In this document: one piece after another, positions 51,804 through 62,590 of the stretch
Layout of the letters: every line of letters starts with the position of its first letter
Numbering within the stretch: the first letter of the stretch is position 1
Origin: Sweltsa coloradensis
Lineage: Eukaryota > Arthropoda > Insecta > Plecoptera > Chloroperlidae
Direction: 5' to 3'
DNA length: 64,000 bases
NCBI GenBank assembly: GCA_024449915.1
Contig: JAMZAV010001429.1
Coordinates: forward strand, 98,207 to 162,206
Notes under the pieces: model-generated
What the model was told of the DNA's origin: nothing
The model's input: the letters and a program-made list of their open reading frames with translations, nothing else
Databases searched by the model: none
Program-made: the position numbers and the translations under genes

Positions 51804-51959
51804 TACCAATTGGTCGATTGGTAGTCTACGTTAAATGTCTACAACAAAACTTACAATTCTAAAATTTTAATTTAAATAAATTGGAGACAATTTCTTGTCA
51901 CGTAATTACATCACAATATGAATGTAAGAATTATGTTGTGTGGCAGTGTGAGTGTGACA

Positions 51960-52052
51960 CTCATTTAGATGGTATCGGTGCCTACAGGGTTGGCTTGGTC
52001 TGCTTTAAATACAATGGCACAGTTTGAAAATCAGTTATGTGACTGAGTGGGT
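51960..52052 (+). repeat. Short dispersed repeat with GACTGAGTGGGT end
   Basis: TGCCTACAGGGTTGGC and AAAATCAGTTATGTGACTGAGTGGG correspond to the end of the repeat at 13440-13688 and to the reverse complement of 5460-5490. Confidence 0.45.
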
Positions 52053-52779
52053 ACTCTAAATACGAATTTATTTTATTTAGCATTTAGCATTAATTTATAT
52101 ACTTGTAAAATATTTTGAGTTAAATTTCAGATGGCTGACATTAAATTGTGTGTATGGTGTAAGAATATTACGTGCATACACCATTTTTATATAACTTCAT
52201 GGATGGATATAATATTCGTTTGTTAAGAACGTTCGCACGATGGTCAATGTTATTGTCATATTCATATTAAACGCCTTTGCAGAACGCGCGACTATTGCTT
52301 CATGAACGAGTGTAATTTGAATGTGCTGAGTGGCCCGATGGCTTTTCTTCGACAAGCGTTGTGGGTTCTACTATTGGGTGCTAAAAATGACAAAACGAAA
52401 CAAATTTCAATTCTTGAAACTGACTTAAACATCAATTTCGTAACCAAATAGAAACAAAAATAAACATCCAAAATAGGGCAAACTCTAGCGCAGCTACTCC
52501 CTATACACACTCAGTAGTATTGCCACTAATTAATTCCTTAATTTTAAACTTTTGAAATTTTTTGGGATAATGGTTTTTCATAAACGTTAGTTCAAGGTGC
52601 TATAATAATACTCATACTATTTCCATCACAATTTGCGGAAGCAATTTTTTCTTACGTTTTTTTTTAGACAAAGTTAAATTTATATTAAAATATAGTCATT
52701 TCAAAATTAGACGATGACTCCGATTGGATTGGATATTGCTTTACGTCTCATATTTATGCAACTTGGCTAATCGAGACGA

Positions 52780-53010
52780 AGGGAGGGATGTAAGGGATGA
52801 CGCGGGGGGACAAGGGGTGAACAGGCCTGTGCTAGTCAGAACCAGCCACAAGCATATGGGGAGGGCAGGGGTTCCCCACGTCGTGGTCGTCTCCGTCTGT
52901 GTCATCATCCGTCCGTGTTGTCTTTGTCGTCGCCGTTGGGGAGGTAGTCGAAGGGATGGGGTTCCCCGACGACGACCCAGAGCTCGCCATTAGTTTCAGG
53001 GAGTAAAACT
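52780..53010 (+). repeat. GC-rich dispersed repeat, second copy
   Basis: Diverged relative of 49955-50165, with reiterated GTCGTCG and CCACGTCGTGG motifs. The open frame across it has biased, low-complexity composition and is not a credible gene. Confidence 0.45.
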
Positions 53011-53450
53011 CCCCTATTCACGGGCCGAACCGCGAGAAGGTGTCGAGTTGGAATTTGAAGGCCCGAGTAAATGAATGTGTATTAATAGAAATATCTACTA
53101 ATTAACAATCAATTAGTATCATGTGAATGCAGTACAAGCGTCACGAGTAATTATCCAATAAAGTTAAATAAAGAGAAATCGTATAAAACTACTTTAAAAT
53201 TAATGTAATGGTGAAAATCAATATTGGGTGATCGCAAGACTTCCCTAACTTGATAATAGTTCTGTTTTACGAAATCAAGAAGTATAAATGCATTAAAAAG
53301 TAATGTAGTGTTAACTTTTTTAACCTTACATGATTACACTTTGTTAAAAATTATGCAACCTAAAAACAAGGATTGTTCATTTCTAAAAATAGAACATGCT
53401 AACGAGATATATTAACCACGGCAATTCTTTTCCCCTTCCCCCTTAATTCC

Positions 53451-53496
53451 TTATATTCGTGAGTGCTTGCCATCTGGCCCACATTGTCAGGTTAAG
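53451..53496 (+). promoter_or_regulatory. Probable core promoter of gene G
   Basis: A weak TTATATTC at 53451-53458 and an initiator-like GTCAGG about 36 bases further on, followed by the ATG at 53497. The B-F promoter block and leader are absent, in keeping with the divergence of gene G. Confidence 0.4.
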
Positions 53497-56400
53497 ATGG
53501 CCACGAGAGAGTTCTGGGCTGTGACGCTTCTTATTGTGCTGGTGACGTCAGCCAAATCCGATTCGGGAGCTGAGAATCGTTCGTGTTCAGAGTCGATCAA
53601 GGCTGATGTCAAGTTATCGATGAACACTCGGAGGAATGCATCTGGCCATTGGCTCACTAAGGTATCTATCTCAAATGTTGAATATACTAGGCCGCTTCGC
53701 TAACGCTTTTTCTTGTCGCGTTGATGGATGAGCTTTTTGTGCGCATTTAGAATGCGTGGGAACTCTTTACTTTTTCAAGTTCATTCGCAAAATCATTTTT
53801 GTTAAATTAGGATAATTGTTATTTAGTAGAATTAATTGCTCTGGTTATACCGATTAATAGAATGTAAAATATCTGGACGCCCGAAGATTTGCTTTTTGAA
53901 CGCATTGTAGGTGATTGTTGTCAAGTTTCTATTGTTACTTGTTAATTGTTATTATACACCTTCAAACTTATATTAAAACCTTTATTTCTATGGATTCTGG
54001 CTAACTGTTTCAACTTTTTCTTTCAAAAGGTACTACATCACCGTAATCTTAATGTCCATGTAAAATATGAACGTTGTAACCCCATCCGTTTGGTCAGAAT
54101 CGGCCCAAATGTCACGAAAATATCGCACTAAAAATCGACAAAATCGTAAAAGTACGATATTCAATAGAAACATTTCTTTGATTGTACCCAAAAACGTAGC
54201 AGGTCTAAGTTCAGAGATTTCAAAGGTCCCCTTCAATTTTCATTATGATCGCATATGCCGTTTGCCCTGTAGAGAGCGAACAAACAGACAAAAAAACAAA
54301 CAAAACACACGAACTAATTTTTTGGGGGGTCAGTGAAATTGAAGTCTTCGCTTCGCTCATCCAATAAACGCTCTGGTTTACAGAAATAAATTACCACGTT
54401 GGCACAGAATAAAAATTGCATATATATATTTACATTGTAAAAAAAAAAAACGGTAAAATACAAATATACAAAATTAATAAAATTTACACGTTAGTAAAAA
54501 AAAATAATGCACAAGGATAATAATTTTTTTAATTGGTTGTGCTGATCCGTTTGATGGTTTTGGTGGATGTGTCAGTAGTAAAGTTTTGTGCACCAGTTCT
54601 TCTAAAGGTGCCCCGAATTTTGGTCGGCAAATTGCGTACAACTTGTTATTATATGAATGATACGCGATACACATTTTAATTAAATTTTATATTTGTGCCT
54701 AATGAACTATACTCAAGCGAGCGACTTTAGTATATTTTTGTACATTTTTAACCTGAAACTGTGAAAAACATTTGTTATTAACTGTCAAACAAAAATCTGT
54801 TAGAACTAGTATTTATAATCAATGTTTTGGGTATAGGAAGTTTAAAGTGTTGTTTTAATTAATGAGTAGCATATACAAATAACACTTTTCTAAAATTAAT
54901 ACGCAACGTGTAATTTGATTATATTTAATACAATCCAAAAATCGAAAAATTCAACTCGATCCAGCTGAAAAATTAAATATAATACCTGACGCGACTTGTT
55001 GATCGAATTAGTAAAACGACCAACCGTGCTAACGTGTGATATAGTGATACTGGGCAGCGAACGAGTTATTCTTATTATAAAAATGTCGTCAATCGCCAAA
55101 TTGATGTTGGAATAATTTATAAATCGGCCTCCATGACTTAGAACCGATAAAAATTCGAGAAATAAAAACTTGTTTGAACCTGCTTCAGTTAATCAATAAA
55201 ATGATGTTTAGTTGACGAGTGGTTGGTGCCGTTAAGTACCAGCCATTCAAACCTTTAATGTATTAACAATTCAGAAGTTAATAGGCTACCGGGTTGGTAG
55301 TTCAGCAGTGGTTAAGCAGCACGACATGGAATGTGGAAGACCCGGATTCAAGTCCAGTTCGAATTAGATTTTTAATTTCTGGTTTCTATTAAAATATGCT
55401 GATGTCACATTTTCTTCCAAGATTGGTTTGAACCCCGGCGGCGATCATTCAGCTGCGAGCAACACAGGCCTATGGACGGTTGGACTTGAACAAAGTACCG
55501 TACTTAACTGCAAGGGGGAGGAGAGCACTAATATAGTTGCTACCATCACAGGTATTCTTGCAGGTAGCTTTACAATGATTGATGTGAACTAAATTACCAT
55601 GTGATGTGAAGTGTATGATGAATTGATGAATGAGGTGTGACGTGTGACGTGTGACGTGTGACGTGTGACGTGTGACGTGTGACGTGTGACGTGTGACGTG
55701 TGACGTGTGACGTGTGACGTGTGACGTGCGAGGTGCGAGGTGTGATTAACGTTTAGGATTAAGTAATACATCATTTCCTTGGTTGGGTATCGTGTATAGA
55801 GACTTTGGAGGCAACATTTCTACAGTAAGCACAAACTAGATTGTATAATTATTTGTAAATTAATCGCGTTTATAAGTCGTACACAAACAGTCCATCGCTC
55901 AATATTTCAAATACTGATTTCTGGTTGGCCATTTTTAGCTCGGACCGCTTTACGTTAAAGTCCCCACTGTAAATAAGTCAACTGGCTGAATTGTTGACTA
56001 ACCCCCACTGAAAATCCGTTATATTACTTGAGTGGGTTGACTCTAAATAAGAATTTATTTGATTTTCATTTGTTCAACTCTATACGAGTTAGCCCTAATG
56101 TCTATGAAAAACTGGATAAATAAACATGATGAATATGAGAACAACATGATGTAATCTAAACAAATATAACATACCTCTAGGAGCAACATTCGTAAAAAGT
56201 TCGTCACATTTAGTTTTAGAAAGTGTAACATTTCGAACGTTAATTGAATTGTTGACTAACCCCCACTGAAAATCCGTTATATGACTTGAGTGGGTTGACT
56301 CTAAATATGAAATTATTTGATTTTAATTTGTTCAACTCTATACGAGTTAGCCCTAATTTCTATGAAAAACTGGATAAATAAACATGATGAATATGAAAAC

Positions 56401-59400
56401 AACATGATTAAGCGAGCGAAGCGAGCGTTTCCATTTGACTCTGCCGGAAAAAATAGTCACTGGTTTTGTTTTTTTTTGTTTGTTTGTTTTTTTTGTTTGT
56501 ATGTCTCGCGATAACGTTCGAACGGAGGCTCGGATCGAGTTGAAATTTTCACCATCCGCAAGCTTTGTTCTCGATTGAATGCCATTAGTTTTGTGGCAAA
56601 ATCGTTCAAAAAGTTAAAAAGTTACATTAAAGTTAATCGAAAGTTTTTTTTTCAAACTCAACGGCGACAAAATCTGAGATAGCCAAATCATTTAGAATGT
56701 CCGTCCGGTCACGAATATGTTAATTTTATTTTGATCCGATAAGTAGTGTAGATGGAAATTACATTATAACAAAAGTAACGTTGCCATGGCAACGAAAAGA
56801 CGCGCGAAGTTTCTCATGCACTGCCACCTAGAAGTAATCAAAATACTTTCGAGGAAGCAGTCTATTAATTGTCAACAAAGAGTTAAAAAGTTTTCCCAAG
56901 GAGTCAAGGTCCTCTAGATGGCGGTGGATTTTAAAGTAAAGATTTACACACGGGTTTACCCAAATACCTTGGCAATAATAAATAATACTGGAAACGCGAA
57001 CGTCGTAAATTTTAAAATTTAAAAAAATGTGCAATGTGGGTCTAGCTATAGCACGTGCTCGCTTATCAACGCGTCCAACTGAGCGTTTCCTAGTGTAATC
57101 TAAACAAATATAATATACCTCTAGGGGCAACATTCGTAAAAAGTTCGTCACATTTAGTTTTAGAAAGTGTAACATTTCGAACGTTAATTAATCGAATAAC
57201 GCTCTCATAACTAATTACTAATTTGCTTTAAAATAGGCTGAATTATTACGGTGTGATAAAAAGTAAAACTTGTTTATTATATCAAGATATTGAGATACTT
57301 ATGAGATTTAGGAACCATCAGGAACTAAAAAACCTATGCACAACTAAAACCAAATATCGTTTTTTTTTTCATTGTATCACAAGCACTTATTTTATCATGG
57401 ATTGAGTAAAATATGAGCTGCATAAGCTTTTTAATTTTTAGTAAAATATTTTTGCATTCTTTTCATATAACAACACGTTTTGTTCACTATTATTATTATA
57501 ACATTATTGAAAGTATGGCAGATTTGTTTTTGTAATCTGTGCTTTAAACTTATGACATCATAATTGCACTGTATCTTATCTTTAGAAGATCTAGGGCGAC
57601 GGTCGTCGCCCGGCTGACAAGCGCATGCGACTGCTTGGGCGACACGAACTTCAGCCCTGTATACAGCTACCAGAGTTGGGGGGTTTTCAGCTATCTGCAC
57701 ACGCCGCCCCGAAAGAGTGACAATCTTGAAACTCGGTATATGACCTGGTATGTGGTCCATAACATACCAAAAAAAAATCAACCCGATCCGACAACTCGTT
57801 CTGTGTTAAAAAAGGCTCTCAACATCGTCCAATTCCTTTCGGCTGGCTGGTGGCTGGGTGGGTGGGTGGGATGGCATGGTGGCTGGCTGGCTAGGAGTTC
57901 TCTGCGGAGATTAATTTAGCCTACAGAGAAAACGGTAAATCTTAGAACTATGAAACTTGGACCACACTTAGATGTACTTCAGACGCAGTGACTTTTGCTT
58001 TCAAAACCAAAATCGGGTGACAGGGACAGGAGAAAATCAAAATTTGGATGATAATCAAAACGCGTAATTACCAAGGCGTGGTAATTTATACAAATTTGAA
58101 ATTAAACATGCTATTAACCATTATAAATATCTTGCGTCCAAAACACAAGGGGCTAAATTTAGGGATGACCATGGGCCCAAAAATAACAAAAAACATATCT
58201 GAACTTTAAGAAATGAATCATTCAAAGAAAACGCTACAACTGAGATGTTTCAAACGTGGAATTCATTTTGATATCTCTCATTCTTTATCACTTTTGAATA
58301 TAAAGAGCAAAATTGGGTAACGGGTACCGAAGAAAATCAAAATTATCAAAAGTATGTAATTCCTTACTCTTATGAATAATACGCTATACTAAAAAACGGT
58401 TCATCTTAGAACTGTAAACTTGGGCCACACTCAGATGTACCTCATATAACCAAAACCGGGCAATTGGGACCGGGGAAAATCAAAATCAAAATCAAAATGC
58501 GTAATTACTCAGGCGTAGTAATTTGTACAAGCTTGAAATTAAACATGCTCTTAACCATTATTAATATCTAGTGCTTAAAACACAAGGGGTATCTTTGGGG
58601 GGACCGTGGGCCCAAAAATGTCAAAAAACAACTTTGAACTTAACAAATTTAATCATTTAAAGTCCATCATTCACACCTTGATAGCAAATGAACAACAAAA
58701 AGATGTAATATCCAACCAAATACAAAAATTTGTAAAAAAAAAAAAAAAAACGGCAGCCAAGCTCTCCTCCAAAAGTCTTCGGCTTTGAATGCTGTGAGAT
58801 ATAGAAGTTGAGCCAAGCTTTTTATTCTTTCTCCCTAGTTTCGCTTTGAAAATAAGTAAGATCATTTCGCCTGTTGACGAGCGCCAAGCCAACGATTTTT
58901 GAGGTAAAAATGTAAAATTTTTAAACTCGAAATAAAACAAAATGGCTTGGCCATTGAATTTGGTTCATGGCCAAGAATTTTTTTTATGATTTCGAGTTTC
59001 GAGGCGAAATGATCTTACTTATTTTCAAAGCGAAACTAGGAAGAAAGAATAAAAAGCTTGGCTCAACTTCTATATCTCACAGCATTCACAGCCGAAGACT
59101 TTTGAAGAAGAGCTTGGCTGCTTTTTTTTTTACACATTTTTGTATTTGGTTGGATACCTCCTACTCAGATGGACTTTTCGCTTGTTTTAGGACACCCGGC
59201 AAAGTCCATCCCTGAAGGCTACGAATTATTCCCAAGAGTGGGGTACTACAAGTTCCACCCCAATGACGTCATATGGGCTCGTGCGCGTCAGATCTGCGCA
59301 GAGGAGGGCGGCCATCTTGTTCTCATCAACTCAGAGAACGAGGCTAACGTTGTGAAGCAACTCTTCGCGCGGTTCCCCAAGGAGAAGTTGAATACTGCGA

Positions 59401-60655
59401 GTGCATATAACAGTGTTGCGGTTGGAGTCTATGAACAGGGTGGCAACGGACAATACCTTACGATATTTGGTAAGTTGAGAATAATATAATCTCACTTTCT
59501 CACGAAAGTAAAAACCCCTGAAGAAAAGTTATAGGGCAAAATCCCATCCTTAAAGTTAAAATGACATAATGAATCATCCGTAAAAAAAACTGCAAACATA
59601 CATGTCAAAACATAAAAACAACAGTAAAATAAGTAAGACTTGATTATGTATGAAAATTTACGACAAAAAAATAGCACATTTCGCATAAGCTGAAAACCAT
59701 CGAGTGAAATTTCTCTAGAGTGAAAAGTAAAAATTTTGAACTTGCTAAAGCCCAACATTGAATAACCCAGAATATATATTAGAATTTGCAAGTTATTAAG
59801 AATTTGCAACTTCGGAATACTGAAATCTTGAGATTTTTAATCGGTTAATTTATTGTTCAATACTCTTCTACTAACATGTACAGTTGCGCTATTACACAAA
59901 CAAAATGGATTCTCATATCGTCAACTTATTTCGATAATTGCACTGAATAGTGTACGTATTCTGCGGGTTGACATTTTACTGATCAAAATAACATTAGTGG
60001 AATACGTTCTAGTAGACTCGACTATAACACATTTGAAAACAGTTCACATTGCAAGTTATGTGAAAACACATAGCTATCTGCAACGTCATGCAAATTCAAA
60101 TCCACTACAAGGATGCCATTGTTTGTTGGTGTCACGGGTATTTATACAATCTATTTCATTTTTAGTAAATGTTTGTTATCGGTATAAATTATGAAATAAA
60201 CTTCTTAGCAAAGCGGTAATAATGGCATTAAAAGGATCAATTTACGTTCGGGGTAACCACTTTCAGTGCCAAAATAATAATAAATATACACAATTAATTT
60301 TATCATTTTAGATGTTTACATATGTTTACGATATTACTAAACTTGAATTGATTTTATTCAGTGAACACGTGACACTTATAATACTGTATAACAGAGATTT
60401 GATTTTAAATAAAACTTTTCTTTTACACTTTGCTCTCAGAATCAGCTATCAGTTTTTGTGTTCATTTACTGAATGTTTAACTTTATAATGTAGCTCAGTT
60501 GGTATACTTGTGATTTTTTCAACAAAATAATTAATATTAATCCAGTCATCAGAGGCAGGGACTTGAGAAAAAAAAATTACATCTTTCCTTCGATTTTATT
60601 ATGCTCAAAAGCGGTGAATAAACAATGAAAATAATTCAACATACTCTTGGAAGCG

Positions 60656-60714
<59 letters not shown>

Positions 60715-62590
60715 TGACGTTTTTAAAAATTTTGGCTGAAGGAGTTTATAAAAGGAATTTTGTTATGAGAATTCAATGGCAGGTATTGGTGATGGAACTT
60801 ATTTGCATTTTTGTTTTTGTTTAGCTCAAAAGGAATAAATTGAAGTTGAAAATAAGTATAATTTTCGTTTTGGACTTGGAAAATTGTTGCACTGGAAAAT
60901 AACTCCTATTTCAACCGATTTTTTACCAAGTTTTCAGGGCGCTGAGCTTGGCCCAACTCAAATGCGCGCGCTCAGGTGTTGACGGTTGCACCTGAACGGT
61001 TGGGTATATAATTACCAAATTTTGCATGAATATTAATAGAGTTACATTATATTGATATCCACAGTTGGTTGACAAGAATAAGCCTTAAAAGATAATGGCG
61101 AGAGATAAGTCCAAGATGTGAAAAAATGGAAAATCGAAAACATAAATTGCAATACAGGAAATTTCCACCAGACCGTTTATTTTACGATTAAACCAAATTA
61201 ATCTGCGCGTTCACATTGATTGAAACTTTAAAATCCATTATGAATATTTACGTAAAAAAAAAAATTACACTTGGAATAATTCCAGTAAATAAATTAAATT
61301 GAGTATATTACGGAGATTTCACGATTTTTTTTTTAATTCAAAATCCACGAATCAATTGAGAATTCGGCGTACTGGATCACGTAGATTGATTCTTTATTAA
61401 ATTCTCGTGAAATATGATAACGATTTTATTACCCGTTTACCCGGGGACAAAATTAAAGCTGAGCGCTTAAAAACGTCTCCGCGCCAGCCTCAGCGACTCC
61501 TCTTAACACATATGTCCATGATCAATGTTTTTTTATTATAGCCATAGAATAATACATGGTAAGATAATCTTTTAATTATATAAAATTAGACTGCGTTTTG
61601 TAGCATAGGTATACAAAGCCATGCATAATGGGCAAAATTACACATCATAAATGCAATATGCTACATACAATACATAATACTTAGCCTGATAATGGAAAAT
61701 GGAAAATAATGATAATTGTAATTGGATGAGCGAAGCGGAGACTTCAATTTCACTGACCCCTAAAAACATTTTTTTTAAACAGCTCTGTTTTTTTTCTTGT
61801 TTTTTTCTGTGTGTTTGTTTGCGCTCTACCGGGCAAACGGCATATGCGATCTTGATTAAAATTGGAGGGGACCTTCGAAATCTCTTAACTTAGACCTGCC
61901 ACGTTTTTTGGTACAATCGAAGAAATATTTCTCGTGAATATCGTACTTTTACGATTTTTTTCGATTTTTAGTGCGATATTTTCGTGATATTTAGGCCGAT
62001 TCTGACCAAACGGGGTGATGCTTCAACGTTAATATTTGACATAAGCATTAAGGTAATGGTGATGTATTGACTTTTGAAAGAAAAAAATGAAAAAGTTAGT
62101 CAGAATCCCTAGAAATAAAGGTTTTAATATGAGTTTTTTTAGGTATCCAATAACAATTTAACAAGTAACAATAGAAACTTAACAACAATCACCTACAATG
62201 CGTTCAAAAAGCACTTGCAAAAGTACAGAGATCCCACGCAAACTAAAATCTTACAAAAAAAAAACTCATCCATCAACGCGACTAAAAAAAGCGTTCACGA
62301 AGCGGTCTTAATATAAAATCACACATTTAAATACTAAACAGTCGTACAATGTTTTTCTTTAAACGCTTTATTAATTCTATGTGCCTCTATTAAAACAATG
62401 GAATAATAATTTTCCTCTTGTTTCAGGAGATACGCTGAATTCTACTGGCTTCACGCGGTGGCACCCGGGAAGACCTCATCTCACTGGGACGGATGAGTGT
62501 GTCTACCTGATTCGCTTCAGCGCGGGACTAGAGGACCTACCATGCGACAGAACGTCTCCTTTCGTTTGCGAGATAGCTCTTGTTGAATGA
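53497..62590 (+). CDS. Secreted C-type lectin (hemolymph LPS-binding-protein-like), gene G
   Basis: Exons: 53497-53661, 55422-55551, 59191-59469 and 62427-62590; 245 aa, phases 0, 1, 1, consensus splice sites. The start chosen is the Met directly before the hydrophobic signal peptide (residues 1-20); an in-frame Met 30 bases upstream would add a polar stretch and is less likely. N-terminal Cys in exon 1 (RSCSE) and exon 2 (LNCKGE). The CRD runs from about residue 114 with GYYKFH, WARARQIC, LNSTGFTRW, DEC, LPCD and FVCE. Two departures: the usually invariant Trp of the WVGV core is Ala (SVAVGV), and the sugar tripeptide is RPH with no Asn. The C-terminus is two residues longer than in B-F. This is the longest gene of the array because its introns are full of repeats. 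Confidence 0.87.
53687..54364 (-). mobile_element. Helitron-like element, family 2 (gene G intron 1)
   Basis: The minus strand begins TTGGATGAGCGAAGCGAAG at 54364 and ends with the inverted start motif, GCGACAAGAAAAAGCG hairpin and GCGGCCTAG at 53687. Host A/T at the junction and no target duplication. 678 bp. Its 3' end is only 25 bases from the exon 1 donor. Confidence 0.7.
55295..55400 (+). mobile_element. tRNA-derived SINE head upstream of gene G exon 2
   Basis: GTTGGTAGTTCAGCAGTGG (box A region) and ACCCGGATTCAAGTCCAG (box B). It ends about 20 bases before the exon 2 acceptor of gene G. Confidence 0.5.
55634..55745. repeat. (TGTGACG)n 7-bp minisatellite
   Basis: About 13 near-perfect units of the 7-mer TGTGACG, each carrying overlapping CACGT/TGACG-type cores, degrading to GTGCGAGG at the right edge. 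On the minus strand it stays open as a repeated TSHVTRH peptide, a consequence of 7-bp units without stops, not a gene. It lies in gene G intron 2. Confidence 0.9.
55988..56245 (+). repeat. 258-bp tandem duplication, copy 1 (empty site)
   Basis: Runs from GAATTGTTGACTAACC to CGAACGTTAATT and is followed directly by copy 2. Contains the uninterrupted junction ACATGATGTAATC, which in copy 2 is split by a rolling-circle element. Confidence 0.9.
56246..57189 (+). repeat. 258-bp tandem duplication, copy 2 (filled site)
   Basis: 944 bases in all; subtracting the 686-bp insertion leaves 258, the length of copy 1. The copies differ by about ten substitutions and no visible gap. The insertion came after the duplication, or was lost cleanly from copy 1. 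Confidence 0.9.
56408..57093 (+). mobile_element. Helitron-like non-autonomous element, family 1 (686 bp)
   Basis: Begins TTAAGCGAGCGAAGCGAGCG and ends GCGTTTCCTAG. An inverted copy of its start (GCTCGCTTA) followed by a hairpin (AACGCG...GCGTT) precedes the end. Inserted between A and T without a target duplication, shown by the neighbouring empty copy. It has no Rep/helicase gene. A frame conserved with the copy at 9318-10316 is probably fortuitous. Confidence 0.85.
57930..58660 (+). repeat. Two diverged direct repeats of about 270 bp
   Basis: Blocks at about 57945-58215 and 58395-58640 share CACACT.AGATGTAC, GAAAATCAAAAT, GCGTAATTAC, TGAAATTAAACATGCT, AACACAAGGGG and GGGCCCAAAAAT in the same order. 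It is not coding. The origin is unknown; it may be a tandem duplication of a transposon relic in gene G intron 2. Confidence 0.65.
58708..59156. repeat. About 450-bp foldback element before gene G exon 3
   Basis: The left arm (ATCCAACCAAATACAAAAA, GCAGCCAAGCTC, AAAAGTCTTCGGCT, GTGAGATATAGAAGTTGAGC) is inverted on the right (GAGCTTGGCTGC, TTTTTGTATTTGGTTGGATA). The unpaired centre is at about 58880-59000. The right arm ends 34 bases before the exon 3 acceptor. Confidence 0.8.
60659..60712. repeat. (TC)n microsatellite
   Basis: About 27 TC units in gene G intron 3. Confidence 0.9.
61732..62310 (+). mobile_element. Helitron-like element, family 2 (gene G intron 3)
   Basis: Begins TTGGATGAGCGAAGCGGAG and ends with ACTCATCCATCAACGCG, AAAAAAGCGTTC and GCGGTCTTA, a degraded CTAG end. 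579 bp. It ends 116 bases before the exon 4 acceptor of gene G. Confidence 0.6.

Noticed and set aside
52724..52993. Arg/Val-rich frame
   Set aside because: It lies in a GC-rich dispersed repeat and has low-complexity composition with no homologous frame in the other copy.
55589..55774. Repetitive TSHVTRH peptide frame
   Set aside because: It is an artefact of a 7-bp minisatellite without stop codons.
56828..57175. Reading frame shared by both family 1 element copies (also 9260-9547)
   Set aside because: The frame is conserved because the DNA is conserved over the whole element. Its ends run into host sequence, and it has no recognisable domain.
57590..57920. GC-richer frame with a Trp/Gly-rich end (57635-57919)
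   Set aside because: The GGCTGGCTGG and GGGTGGGTGG runs are simple repeats. There is no domain, start context or splice pattern to support a gene.
60484..60605. Possible tRNA gene (GTAGCTCAGTTGGTA)
   Set aside because: There is a box A-like stretch but no matching box B or cloverleaf; at most a decayed SINE.
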